From the NCBI RefSeq assembly GCF_014596475.1, contig NZ_MECJ01000019.1:1-64000 (forward strand): DNA of 64,000 nt, written 5' to 3'. Below, in pieces: positions 9,037 through 18,028 of this stretch. Origin of the DNA: Streptomyces sp. CBMA152 (GTDB lineage Bacteria > Actinomycetota > Actinomycetes > Streptomycetales > Streptomycetaceae). The notes below the pieces were generated by a model. The model was not told the DNA's origin. It saw only the letters and a program-made list of their open reading frames with translations, and did not search any database. Every line of letters begins with the position of its first letter. Positions within the stretch are counted from its first letter, which is position 1. A program made the translations under genes and the position numbers.

Positions 9037-12000
9037 CTACGAACCGCTGACCGCCGCTTCCAGCAGCGCCACGACCTCCGTGGTGGAGAGCGTGGACCCG
9101 GCCGCGCTCTCCTCCTCGTACACCTTCGGTCCCAGCTCCTCGCTCAGCCGGGCGCGCAGGGCGTCGAGAGCCGTGCGGTCCGGGACCCAGAGGGGGATTC
9201 CGGCGCGCCAGGTGGTGGCGGCGGCCAGGACGCGGGTGGCCGGGCGGAGTTCACCGAGGTCGGGCAGCATGCGGGCGGCGCCCTCGGCGCAGTGCGCGAG
9301 CAGGATCTCGGCGCAGTCGCTCGCCACGGCGGCGCGCAGGGCGGCCGCGAGCCCCCGTACTCCGGCGGCGGGCCCCGACTCGGCCCCCGCGACCCGGGCG
9401 CCCAGGCCGTCCAGGATCGCGGTGAAGTGCGGCGGCGGGATGGTGCGGGCGCACTCGGCGACGGCCCGGTCGTACTCGGCCCGGCCGACGGCCGCATCGC
9501 CCCGGTCCAGGGCCATGCAGGCGCGCAGATAGTGCACATAGGAGGCGGTCTCGAAGACGCTGTAGCGGACGGCGTCCGCCGAGGCCTCCTCAAGCAGCGC
9601 CTCGGCCCGGTCGAAGTCGCCGGAGCGGTAGGTGAGTTCGGCGATACGGGCCAGCAGGAACGGGGACTCGGCGTGCGCGCCGACCTCGCGGGCCAGACCG
9701 AGCGCCTCCTCGTACGCGGGTCGCGCATCCTCCGGGCGGCCGCGCATCATCGCCGCCTCGCCCACGGCGCTGGCCACCTGCGCGCGCATCCAGCGGTCGC
9801 CGACGCGGCGGCCGATCTCGCGCAGCTCGGCGAGGTCAGCGTCCACGTCCCAGACGCCGCCGGGCATGTCGATGACCATGTGCGTACGGAACATGAGACT
9901 GACGCCGATCTCCCATTCACCGCCGTACGCACGGCAGTTGGCGACCACGGCGTCGGCGCAGGCGCGCACCTCGGCGGGGGTGTCGAAGAGGAACGCGGCG
10001 AACGGCCAGAGCAGGGGGAAGGTCGCCGCCTGCGGCCCGCCCTGCCCGAAGGCGTCCCTCAGGCGGGCCATCTCCGCCAGGCCCTCGGGCGTACGCAGGG
10101 CGTCGGCGGGGCTGGACTCGGTCAGCAGGAACGTCCGCAGCAGCGAGAGCCGCATGCGCGGCCAGTAACCGGGATCGTCGGGGTCGTCCGTCGCCCTCGC
10201 GTCCAGGGCCAGGACGCGCTCGGCCCAGCCGGCGCCCTCGGCACGGTAGTTGCGCAGCCACCAGAACCAGCCCATGGCGAGGGCGAGTTCGCCGCCGCCG
10301 ACCGGGTCGGGGTCGGTGACGGTGACCCGGTGGAGCACGGCCCGGATGTTGTCGAGCTCGCTCTCCAGGCGCCGGATCCAGGGCAGCTGCCCGTGCGAGC
10401 GAAGGAGCGGGTCGGCGGTGAGGACGAGGTCGCGGTAGTACGCGGTGTGGGCGCGGGCGGCCTCGGCGAGCGTGTCCGGCGCCTGGGCCGCGCGCTCGGT
10501 GGCGTACTCGTGGATGGTCTCCAGCATCCGGTAGCGCATACCGCCCGCGTCGGGGTCCGGGGCGGCCACGACCAGGGACTTGTCGACGAGGGCGGCGAGG
10601 TCGTCGGTGGAGTCTCTGGTCGATCCGCAGACGGCCTGGGCGGCGGACAGGTCCCAGCCGCCGGCGAAGACGGAGGCGCGGCAGAGCACCGCGCGCTCGT
10701 GCTCGTCGAGCAGGTCCCACGACCAGTCGACGACCGCACGCAGCGTCTGCTGCCTGGGGAGTACGGTCCGGCTTCCGCTGGTCAGCAGCCGGAACCGGTC
10801 GTCCAGGCGGTCCGCGATCTGGCGGGGCGTCAGCAACCGCAGCCGGGCGGCGGCCAGTTCGATCGCCAGCGGCAGACCGTCGAGCCGTCGGCAGATCTCG
10901 GCGATGGCCTCGGGGTCGTCGCGCGGATCGAAGTCCGGTCGTACGGTACGGGCGCGCTCGGCGAAGAGGCGGTGCGCGGGGTCGGGCGGCAGCGGCTCGA
11001 CCGGGCGGACGCGTTCGCCGGGCACGCCGAGGGGTTCGCGGCTGGTGGCGAGGATCCGCAGGCCCGGGCAGTGCGTCAGGAGCGTCTCGGCGAGGCGGGC
11101 GGCGGCGCCGATGACGTGCTCGCAGTTGTCGAGCACGATCAGGGTGGCGGGGGCGGCGGACAGATGGTCGACGAGCCGTGCGACCGGGTCGTCGGCGTGC
11201 GGCTGCCCCTCGCGTCCCAGCAGCGTGGTCTCGCGCAGGCCGAGCGCGGAGACGACCGCGCCGGGGACGGCGTCGGGGTGCTCCAGCGGGGCGAGCTCGG
11301 CGAGCCAGGCCGGGGTGTGGGCGGCGGACTCCTCGGCGAGCCGGGTCTTGCCGGAGCCGCCGGGGCCGGTGAGCGTGACGAGCCGGTGATGCCTCAAGTC
11401 CGCGCGGATGGCGACGAGTTCGGGCTCGCGGCCGACGAAGGAGGTGAGGCGGGGGCGGAGGTTGCCGACGGGGGCGGCAGCCGGTGGGTTCAGCAACTCC
11501 TGGTGCAGCTGGGTGAGTTCCGGGCCCGGGTCGGCGCCGAGGGCGTCGGCGAGGGTGCGGCGGGCGCTCTCGTACGCGAGGAGGGCGTCGGCGGTACGGC
11601 CCTCGGCGCGCAGGGCGCGGATCAGCTGGGCGTGGAGGGGTTCGTCGTACGGGTTCGCCGCGAGCAGTGTGGTGAGCTCGGCGGGCAGCCGCGCGGTGGC
11701 GCCCCGGCGCAGGTCGGCCTCGATACGGTCGCGGAGCGCGGCGAAGTGGCGTGCCTCGGCGTGTACGGGGGCGCCGGTGCGGTCGGGGAGGTCGGCGAGG
11801 GCGGGGCCGCGCCACAGGTCGAGGGCGGTGCGCAGGGTGCGGGCTGCGGTGTCGGGGTCGCCGTCGGCGAGTTGGCGGGCGCCGGTGCGGGCCAGGTGCT
11901 CGAACGCGAACAGGTCCACGTCGTGGGGGCTGTCCACGACGAGGCGGTAGCCGTGCGGGGTGGATGCGACGGCGTCGCGCCCGATCGTTCGCCGCAGGCG

Positions 12001-12213
12001 GCCTACGAGGGCCTGGAGGGCGGCGGGGGCGTCGGTCGGCGGGGCGTCGGACCAGATGTCGTCGATGAGTGCGGTGTGCGGGACGGGGGTGTTCTGGTCC
12101 GCGCGGGCTGCGAGGGCGGTGAGCAGGGCGCGGAGGCGTTGGCCGCCGAGGGGGATGGGTGTGCCGTTGTCGTGGGCTTCGGCGGGGCCGAGGATGTTGT
12201 AGGTGTGCGGCAC
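9037..12213 (-). CDS. Large AfsR/SARP-like regulator (OmpR-type DBD, BTAD, NB-ARC ATPase)
   Basis: The 1058-residue protein begins with a winged-helix DNA-binding domain (residues 1-95, ending in TPHGYRLVV) and a bacterial transcriptional activation domain (about 98-243). An NTPase domain follows, with Walker A GPGGSGKT at 283-290 and a Walker B-like LIVLDNCEH. The remaining 500 residues are helical and TPR-like. AfsR and related large SARPs switch on antibiotic pathways or global secondary metabolism when the ATPase and sensor parts are triggered. No biosynthetic cluster adjoins it, so the targets are not evident. It is likely self-contained in transcription: a long hairpin repeat lies just upstream, at 12306-12375. 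Confidence 0.92.
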   Translation of the reverse strand: MPHTYNILGPAEAHDNGTPIPLGGQRLRALLTALAARADQNTPVPHTALIDDIWSDAPPTDAPAALQALVGRLRRTIGRDAVASTPHGYRLVVDSPHDVDLFAFEHLARTGARQLADGDPDTAARTLRTALDLWRGPALADLPDRTGAPVHAEARHFAALRDRIEADLRRGATARLPAELTTLLAANPYDEPLHAQLIRALRAEGRTADALLAYESARRTLADALGADPGPELTQLHQELLNPPAAAPVGNLRPRLTSFVGREPELVAIRADLRHHRLVTLTGPGGSGKTRLAEESAAHTPAWLAELAPLEHPDAVPGAVVSALGLRETTLLGREGQPHADDPVARLVDHLSAAPATLIVLDNCEHVIGAAARLAETLLTHCPGLRILATSREPLGVPGERVRPVEPLPPDPAHRLFAERARTVRPDFDPRDDPEAIAEICRRLDGLPLAIELAAARLRLLTPRQIADRLDDRFRLLTSGSRTVLPRQQTLRAVVDWSWDLLDEHERAVLCRASVFAGGWDLSAAQAVCGSTRDSTDDLAALVDKSLVVAAPDPDAGGMRYRMLETIHEYATERAAQAPDTLAEAARAHTAYYRDLVLTADPLLRSHGQLPWIRRLESELDNIRAVLHRVTVTDPDPVGGGELALAMGWFWWLRNYRAEGAGWAERVLALDARATDDPDDPGYWPRMRLSLLRTFLLTESSPADALRTPEGLAEMARLRDAFGQGGPQAATFPLLWPFAAFLFDTPAEVRACADAVVANCRAYGGEWEIGVSLMFRTHMVIDMPGGVWDVDADLAELREIGRRVGDRWMRAQVASAVGEAAMMRGRPEDARPAYEEALGLAREVGAHAESPFLLARIAELTYRSGDFDRAEALLEEASADAVRYSVFETASYVHYLRACMALDRGDAAVGRAEYDRAVAECARTIPPPHFTAILDGLGARVAGAESGPAAGVRGLAAALRAAVASDCAEILLAHCAEGAARMLPDLGELRPATRVLAAATTWRAGIPLWVPDRTALDALRARLSEELGPKVYEEESAAGSTLSTTEVVALLEAAVSGS

Positions 12214-12236
12214 GGGGTCATTGTCGCGTGAGTTTT

Positions 12237-12375
12237 CCCCACCCCGCCCCTTCCCGAAAGCCTTGCGGGCGGCTGGGTTCTTTGGCTGACCGCCGGTGGG
12301 GGCTTGTCGCGCAGTTCCCCGCGCCCCTTGATGGGCCCTTCGGGCCCTCCTTAGGGGCGCGGGGAACTGCGCGAC
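12237..12375. repeat. Dispersed GC-rich palindromic intergenic repeat, copy 1
   Basis: A perfect 23 bp inverted repeat (arms 12306-12328 and 12353-12375, sequence CGCAGTTCCCCGCGCCCCT inside the arm) encloses a second palindrome, GGGCCC TTC GGGCCC. The block begins with CACCCCGCCCCTTCCC at 12240-12255. Related sequence occurs at 51704-51939 and 62786-62955. It sits between the end of the asparagine-synthetase-like gene and the start of the SARP gene, where it can act as a terminator. Confidence 0.85.
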
Positions 12376-12378
12376 GGA

Positions 12379-14490
12379 CTACGCCCGCAGCGTCGGTCTC
12401 CCCGGTCCCACCCCGCTCGCCACCGCCCGTTGTTTCGGGGCCGCCGTGCCCGTCCAGCATGTGCCGCGGCGGGAGAGGAGGCGGCGGAGCCAGAGTTCGG
12501 TGGAGATCAGGTCGGCCAGGCCATCGAGGGGCAGCGGGGTGCCCGAGGCCGCCGCGCGGAGGGCCTTGCGGACCGTTCGGGCCTCGATCAGGCCCGCGTC
12601 CGCCAGCAGCGGCGCCTCGAAGAGCGCGATCAGGGGGTCGATCGCGAGCCGCAGGCCCGTGCGGGCCGCCGCCGTCGAGGTGGCGTGGGACGTGGCGCCC
12701 CAGCCCGGCGGCAACTCCCGTACGCCGGAGCCCGCCAGCACCGTCCGCAGGATCGCCGCCCGCGCGCCCGGCTGGACCCGTAGCGCCTCGGGGAGGGCGC
12801 GGCAGGCCCGTACGACCTGGTTGTCCAGGAACGGGGCGTGCAGGCGCTGGCTGCGGATCTCGGCGGCCTGCTCCAGCACGCGGTGGTCGGCCGCGTAGCG
12901 GGCGAGCGCCGCGCGGGCCCGGGCCTCGCCGGGGCGCAGGACCGTGGCCGGGCGGGTCGCCGAGGCCATCAGCCGGATCGATACTTCTGCGAGCGCCTCG
13001 CCGGTGAGCCAGCGCGCCGCCGGACCCGGCCGCGTCCACGCGAGGGAGGCGAGGGAGGCGTCCAACGGGCTCTCGGCGTCGTCCACTTGAAGGTCCGCGT
13101 CGCGCCGCAGCCGCTCGGCCGCCGACTCGATGCCCGTCCGGTACGGCGTACGGGCCAGCTTGCGCGCGGCCCGGTAGACGGTGAGCGGGACGAAGAGCGA
13201 GTGGGCCGACGGGCCGCCCGCCTTCGCCAGCGCCGCCGCCGGGCGGAGCAGATGGCGGCGCTGGCGGTCCATCAGGAGGTCTGCCAGGCGGGCTGGGTGC
13301 GCGTCCAATACCTGGCGCGCGCCGCTGCCCGTGAAGTGGTCCGCGCTGCCCGACGCCAGCCTGCGGCGGTGGCGTTCGGCGGTGACCAGCGACGGTCCCG
13401 GCTCGTCGGTGAGCGGACCCGCCAACTCCGCGTACGGCAGGGTCTCCTCGCCGCCCGCGACCACCACATGGTGCAGCCGGGGATTGGCCGCGATCACCCC
13501 GGCCCGCTCCAGCTCGGCCTCGCCCCTGCGGCCGGGCACGGCCAGGTCGTTGAAGGTGACCGCGAGCAGGCGTTCGCCCGCCCCCGTGCCGTGGCCGAGC
13601 ACCGTGCCGGGCACGCCGGGCAGCCCGGCGGCGAGCAGGGCGAGGGTGGCCGAGGCCGGGCCGCCGGAGAGGTCCGCGCCGATGCCGGGCGCCGGACCCC
13701 CGCGCGCGGCGCGCCGCTCGGCGGGGCCCATGCCGGGAACGGGCCCGGGGTCCGGCGGCAGTGTCTCGGGGGCGTGGCGCGGCGCGGTGAGTCTCGCGCG
13801 TACGGCCCCGACCAGGGCCTCCCGTACGCCGTTGACCGCGCTCTCCTCGTCGACCTGGGCCGCGGCCACGGCGAGCGAGGCGACCGGCTCGTAGCCGGTG
13901 ATCTCCCGCGAGCCCTCCCGCAGCACCAGCGCGTGGCCGGGCGGAATGCGCCGCACCCCCGCGTACGGGGTCGAGTCGCCGAGCGCCTCCGGTACGTCCG
14001 GGCAGGCCAGCAGGGCCGCCAAGTGGCCGATGTCCAGCTGGGCCTCGATGAGGTCGGCGAGCGGCAGGGCGGCCGTGGCGTAGGCGGTGCCGGTCGCCCA
14101 GGGCGTGTAGAACACGGGGCGTGCGCCGGCCAGGTCGCCGACGACAGTGACCCGTCGGCCGACCTGCGCAACCGCCGTATAGCTGCCGGGCCACGCGGAA
14201 AGGTGCCGCAGTGCGCCCCCGCGTGCCGCGAAAAGGCCGACCCGCAGCTCCTCGTCACTGGCGGCGCAGCAGCCGAGGATCGCGAGCCGGGTGTCCGCCC
14301 CCACGCTGACCACCCGGATCTCGTCGGGCCGCCAGTCACCGACCGCCCAGAGCGGGTCGGGGTCGCCCCACAGCAGCTGGGAGCCGACGGGGTGCACGGT
14401 GCGCCCCTCCTCGGGCGCACCCACGGCACCGGCCGTCCCCGCGGCACCGAATCTCGCGGCGACACTGCTCCAGCCCACCAGCCACCGCAT
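12379..14490 (-). CDS. Stand-alone asparagine-synthetase-like protein
   Basis: This protein of about 703 residues starts at the ATG at 14490 (MRWLVGWSS). Its two halves correspond to an Ntn-glutaminase-like region and an ATP-pyrophosphatase/amidotransferase region, as in asparagine synthetase and lasso-peptide cyclases. The N-terminal catalytic Cys2 of true glutamine amidotransferases is missing, so it cannot use glutamine in the usual way. The PP-loop reads DLSGGPASATL rather than the usual SGGxDS, which may reduce AMP-forming activity. No lasso precursor, leader peptidase or RRE gene is visible nearby. Function is therefore open: amide-forming tailoring enzyme or a regulatory relic. Confidence 0.8.
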   Translation of the reverse strand: MRWLVGWSSVAARFGAAGTAGAVGAPEEGRTVHPVGSQLLWGDPDPLWAVGDWRPDEIRVVSVGADTRLAILGCCAASDEELRVGLFAARGGALRHLSAWPGSYTAVAQVGRRVTVVGDLAGARPVFYTPWATGTAYATAALPLADLIEAQLDIGHLAALLACPDVPEALGDSTPYAGVRRIPPGHALVLREGSREITGYEPVASLAVAAAQVDEESAVNGVREALVGAVRARLTAPRHAPETLPPDPGPVPGMGPAERRAARGGPAPGIGADLSGGPASATLALLAAGLPGVPGTVLGHGTGAGERLLAVTFNDLAVPGRRGEAELERAGVIAANPRLHHVVVAGGEETLPYAELAGPLTDEPGPSLVTAERHRRRLASGSADHFTGSGARQVLDAHPARLADLLMDRQRRHLLRPAAALAKAGGPSAHSLFVPLTVYRAARKLARTPYRTGIESAAERLRRDADLQVDDAESPLDASLASLAWTRPGPAARWLTGEALAEVSIRLMASATRPATVLRPGEARARAALARYAADHRVLEQAAEIRSQRLHAPFLDNQVVRACRALPEALRVQPGARAAILRTVLAGSGVRELPPGWGATSHATSTAAARTGLRLAIDPLIALFEAPLLADAGLIEARTVRKALRAAASGTPLPLDGLADLISTELWLRRLLSRRGTCWTGTAAPKQRAVASGVGPGRPTLRA

Positions 14491-15216
14491 CGCCGCCTCC
14501 ACAGCCTGTGGACAACTCGTCGCACGCGCCGCAGAACCAGCGGGAGCCGTACTTCCGCGTACTGGCGTGTGGTTCCGAGGTCGCTCGGGACCATGCTGCC
14601 ATGACAATGGCGCGCGGGAGGGACCTCGGGGTAGCGCGCGCAAAAAGTGAACGCGCCCCCTGGGATGGCCGATTGACGGCCCCGAGTGCGCCCCCGGCAT
14701 GAGAAGAAACGGTCTTCCCGGTCGGTAACCGACCATCGGTTTTCGGCCAACTTCGGCCCACGCGCGCGTGGCGCACGCCCTGGAGGGGGCATGAAACCGA
14801 GAGGAAAGCGGAGGCGGAACAAGCACAGTCCGGGAGGCGCTGTCCGCCTCCCGGACCGGTCCGCCGCCCGCGGGGATTGAGGCGGCGGTGTCCCCCAGCC
14901 CACTGGATCCAGTGCAGCGGGCCGACCCACGCACCTCACATGGAAGCGCTCCCCACGCGTTCGCGGCCAGAGCGCACGCACCGCGCACGGCCACACACCC
15001 GGAGCACACAGGAGGCGTCCCAAGTCGTCCGCCCGGTAAACAATCTCGCCATCCGGAACACCGCCTCTTAACGCTTGGGATGCGGCGAACTACGCTGGGT
15101 GTACTGCTGTTCTCCGCGGGCGGCATATTCCTGGGGGCTCGGCCACATGATTGTGCGGCCGGACGGGGCCTCGGGGCGCCGCCCCGGGGGACGCCGTCTG
15201 TGTCGAGGGGTGGCGC
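14491..15216. promoter_or_regulatory. Long divergent intergenic region with palindrome and hairpin
   Basis: This 726 bp spacer separates the asparagine-synthetase-like gene from the TPR-like regulator. It contains an odd-centred palindrome GGTCGGTAACCGACC at 14720-14734. It also holds a perfect 11 bp stem (14828-14838 with 14846-14856) and a possible 29-codon reading frame at 14791. The right-hand part, about 14990-15080, is AT-richer, as expected of promoters, but I cannot assign -35 and -10 boxes. Confidence 0.4.
14791..14880 (+). CDS. Possible 29-residue basic small protein or leader peptide
   Basis: An ATG with a good Shine-Dalgarno sequence (GGAGGGGGC) opens a 29-codon frame starting MKPRGKRRRNKH. 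It is very basic at the N-terminus and overlaps an 11 bp hairpin at 14828-14856. It could be a leader peptide of the regulator at 15217, or chance. Conservation of the frame in related genomes would decide. Confidence 0.3.
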   Translation: MKPRGKRRRNKHSPGGAVRLPDRSAARGD

Positions 15217-16635
15217 ATGTCCAGGGAGCTACGCGGGCCGAACGAGAAGCTCGGCACCGTTCTCGCCCTCGCGGGAATAAGCAACGCCGGACTGGCACGG
15301 AGGGTCAACGACCTCGGCGCACAGCGCGGCCTGACGCTTCGTTACGACAAGACGTCGGTGGCCAGGTGGGTGTCCAAGGGCATGGTGCCGCAAGGGGCCG
15401 CGCCCCACCTGATCGCGGCGGCCATCGGCGCCAAGCTCGGCCGCCCGGTGCCGCTGCACGAGATCGGGCTCGCCGACGCCGACCCGGCGCCCGAGGTCGG
15501 TCTGGCGTTCCCGCGCGACGTGGGCGAGGCGGTGCGCTCGGCGACCGAGCTCTACCGGCTGGATCTGGCCGGGCGGCGGGCGGGCGGTGGCGGCATCTGG
15601 CAGTCGCTGGCCGGATCCTTCGCGGTCAGCGCGTACGCGACCCCCGCGTCCCGCTGGCTCATAACCCCCGCCGACTCGTCGGTGGCGCGGGAGCACGACG
15701 GGGCGGCCGGGACACCGCTGAAGGTCGGCCACAGCGATGTGGCCAAACTGCGCGAGGCGGCGGAGGACGCGCGCCGCTGGGACTCCAAGTACGGGGGCGG
15801 GGACTGGCGTTCGTCGATGGTTCCCGAGTGCTTACGGGTGGACGCGGCGCCGCTGCTGCTCGGCTCGTACTCCGACGAGGTCGGCCGGGGACTGTTCGGG
15901 GCGAGTGCCGAACTGACCAGGCTGGCCGGGTGGATGGCCTTCGACACCGGTCAGCAGGAGGCCGCCCAGCGCTACTACATCCAGGCGCTGCGCCTCGCGC
16001 GCGCCGCGGCCGACGTGCCGCTCGGCGGCTATGTCCTCGCCTCCATGTCGCTCCAGGCCACCTACCGCGGCTTCGCCGACGAGGGCGTGGACCTCGCGCA
16101 GGCCGCCGTCGAGCGCAACCGGGGCCTGGCGACCGCCCGCACCATGAGCTTCTTCCGTCTGGTGGAGGCACGCGCGCACGCGAAGGCGGGCGACGCGCTC
16201 GCGGCCGGCGCCGCCCTGAAGGCGGCCGAGTCCTGGCTGGAGCGCTCCCGGGACGGCGACGCGGACCCGTCCTGGCTGGGCTTCTACTCCTACGACCGGT
16301 TCGCGGCGGACGCGGCCGAGTGCTACCGCGATCTGAAGGCCCCTCGCCAGGTGCGCCGCTTCACCGAGCAAGCGCTGTCGAGGCCCACCGAGGAGTTCGT
16401 CCGCTCGCACGGCCTGCGGCTTGTGGTGAGCGCGGTGGCCGAGCTGGAGTCGGGCAATCTGGACGCGGCGTGCGCGGCGGGCACGCGCGCGGTGGAGGTC
16501 GCCGGGCGCATCTCGTCGGCCCGCACCACGGAGTACGTACGGGATCTGCTGCACCGCCTGGAGCCGTACGGGGACGAGCCCCGCGTCGTCGAGCTGCGCG
16601 AACGCGCGAGGCCGCTCCTGGTGGCCCCGGCGTAG
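15217..16635 (+). CDS. TPR-like developmental regulator with TTA codon
   Basis: The ATG at 15217 is preceded by GAGGGG and gives 472 residues. The N-terminal 80 residues contain a helix-turn-helix-like segment (ISNAGLARRVNDL, YDKTSVARWVSKG). The rest is an Ala/Leu-rich helical array like the TPR-type Streptomyces regulators NsdA and NsdB. The corresponding S. coelicolor gene is annotated, as I recall, as a sporulation-associated protein. Codon 206 (15832-15834) is TTA, the only such codon I noticed in the window; TTA is read only by the bldA tRNA, so translation may be delayed until development. DNA binding is inferred only from the helix-turn-helix likeness. Confidence 0.82.
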   Translation: MSRELRGPNEKLGTVLALAGISNAGLARRVNDLGAQRGLTLRYDKTSVARWVSKGMVPQGAAPHLIAAAIGAKLGRPVPLHEIGLADADPAPEVGLAFPRDVGEAVRSATELYRLDLAGRRAGGGGIWQSLAGSFAVSAYATPASRWLITPADSSVAREHDGAAGTPLKVGHSDVAKLREAAEDARRWDSKYGGGDWRSSMVPECLRVDAAPLLLGSYSDEVGRGLFGASAELTRLAGWMAFDTGQQEAAQRYYIQALRLARAAADVPLGGYVLASMSLQATYRGFADEGVDLAQAAVERNRGLATARTMSFFRLVEARAHAKAGDALAAGAALKAAESWLERSRDGDADPSWLGFYSYDRFAADAAECYRDLKAPRQVRRFTEQALSRPTEEFVRSHGLRLVVSAVAELESGNLDAACAAGTRAVEVAGRISSARTTEYVRDLLHRLEPYGDEPRVVELRERARPLLVAPA

Positions 16636-16771
16636 ATCACTTCCGCCACGGGTTTACGGGCGTTGTCAGTGGGCCAGTGCAGTATGTGATTGCCAGGGGT
16701 TCCGGCGGGCGGCGCGGCCGCCGTCGGGCCCGGTGTCTTCGAAGAGATGCGGCCGGGTGGGAGGTGCTGGG

Positions 16772-17980
16772 GTGAGCGCGTACGACTGTGACGTACTGGT
16801 GATCGGCGGCGGGATCGTCGGCCTGTCGACGGCGTACGCCCTGACGCAGGCCTCGCCCGGGACGCGCGTGACCGTCCTGGAGAAGGAGGACGGCCCGGCC
16901 CGCCACCAGACCGGCCGCAACAGCGGGGTGATCCACAGCGGGATCTACTACCGCCCCGGCTCCCTGAAAGCGCGCTACGCGGTGCGGGGCGCGGCCGAGA
17001 TGGTCCGCTTCTGCGCCGAGCAGGGCATCGCGCACGAGGTGACCGGAAAACTCATCGTGGCGACCGAGCGCGCCGAGCTGCCGAGGCTGCACGCGCTGGC
17101 CCAGCGCGGCCGGGCCAACGACATCCCGGTGCGCGAGCTCGGCCCCGCCCAGATAGCCGAGTACGAACCGGAGGTCCGGGGCCTCGCCGCGATCCACGTC
17201 GGCACGACCGGGGTGTGCGACTACGGCGCGGTCGCGGCCCGCCTGGCCGAGCTGTCCGGCGCGCGGATCCTGTACGGGACGCAGGCGATACGGATATCCC
17301 GCCGCCCCGACGCAGGCGTCGCGGTGCGCACCTCGACCGGGGCGGTGCTGCGGGCCCGGGCGCTGGTGAACTGCGCAGGGCTGCACTGCGACAGCGTGGC
17401 GCGGCTGGCCGGGGACGACCCGGGGGTGCGGATCGTCCCGTTCCGGGGCGAGTACTACGAGCTGGCGCGGCCCGGACTGGTGAAAGGTCTCGTCTACCCG
17501 GTGCCGGACCCGGCGTTCCCGTTCCTCGGGGTGCATCTGACCCGGGGCATCGACGGTGGAGTCCACGTCGGGCCGAACGCGGTGCCGGCGACGGCCCGCG
17601 AGGGCTACGACTGGCGCACGATCCGCCCCGCCGAGCTCGCCACCACGCTGACCTGGCCGGGCTCCTGGCGGATGGCGGCCCGGCACTGGCGGTACGGGGC
17701 GGGCGAGATCCACCGCTCGCTGTCCCGCCGCGCCTTCACGGAGGCGGTGCGAAGGCTGCTCCCGGCGGTGACCGAGTCCGACCTGCACCCGGCGCCCGCC
17801 GGAGTCCGCGCCCAGGCGGTCCTGCGCGACGGCACCCTGGTCGACGACTTCCTCATCCGCGAGGCCCCCCGCACGATCCACGTCCTGAACGCCCCGTCCC
17901 CCGCCGCGACGGCCTCGCTCCCCATCGGCCGCGAGGTGGCGAGACGGGCGCTGGGGGTGCTGGGGGCGACGCGGGTGTAG
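16772..17980 (+). CDS. lhgO: L-2-hydroxyglutarate oxidase (LhgO family)
   Basis: The GTG at 16772 is preceded by GGGAGG; the protein has 402 residues. The FAD Rossmann motif VIGGGIVGLSTAYAL is at the N-terminus. The family fingerprints ARHQTGRNSGVIHSGIYY and LKARYAVRG follow it. This flavoenzyme oxidises L-2-hydroxyglutarate to 2-oxoglutarate and passes electrons to the quinone pool, a metabolite-repair role. The C-terminal region contains PSPAATASLPIGREV, also characteristic. It stands alone, with no dicarboxylate genes beside it. Another member of the DAO family is possible but less likely. Confidence 0.85.
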   Translation: MSAYDCDVLVIGGGIVGLSTAYALTQASPGTRVTVLEKEDGPARHQTGRNSGVIHSGIYYRPGSLKARYAVRGAAEMVRFCAEQGIAHEVTGKLIVATERAELPRLHALAQRGRANDIPVRELGPAQIAEYEPEVRGLAAIHVGTTGVCDYGAVAARLAELSGARILYGTQAIRISRRPDAGVAVRTSTGAVLRARALVNCAGLHCDSVARLAGDDPGVRIVPFRGEYYELARPGLVKGLVYPVPDPAFPFLGVHLTRGIDGGVHVGPNAVPATAREGYDWRTIRPAELATTLTWPGSWRMAARHWRYGAGEIHRSLSRRAFTEAVRRLLPAVTESDLHPAPAGVRAQAVLRDGTLVDDFLIREAPRTIHVLNAPSPAATASLPIGREVARRALGVLGATRV

Positions 17981-18028
17981 CCGTGGCCTCTGGGGTGCGC
18001 GGGCCCGGGCACGTAGAATCGGTTCATT

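Noticed and set aside
9292..12231. A 979-codon plus-strand frame opposite the SARP-like gene
   Set aside because: The opposite strand has clear BTAD and Walker motifs, and this frame is Gly/Arg/Val-rich shadow.
12379..14490. Lasso-peptide biosynthetic cluster
   Set aside because: There is no precursor peptide, no RRE or B-type protease and no transporter near the asparagine-synthetase-like gene.
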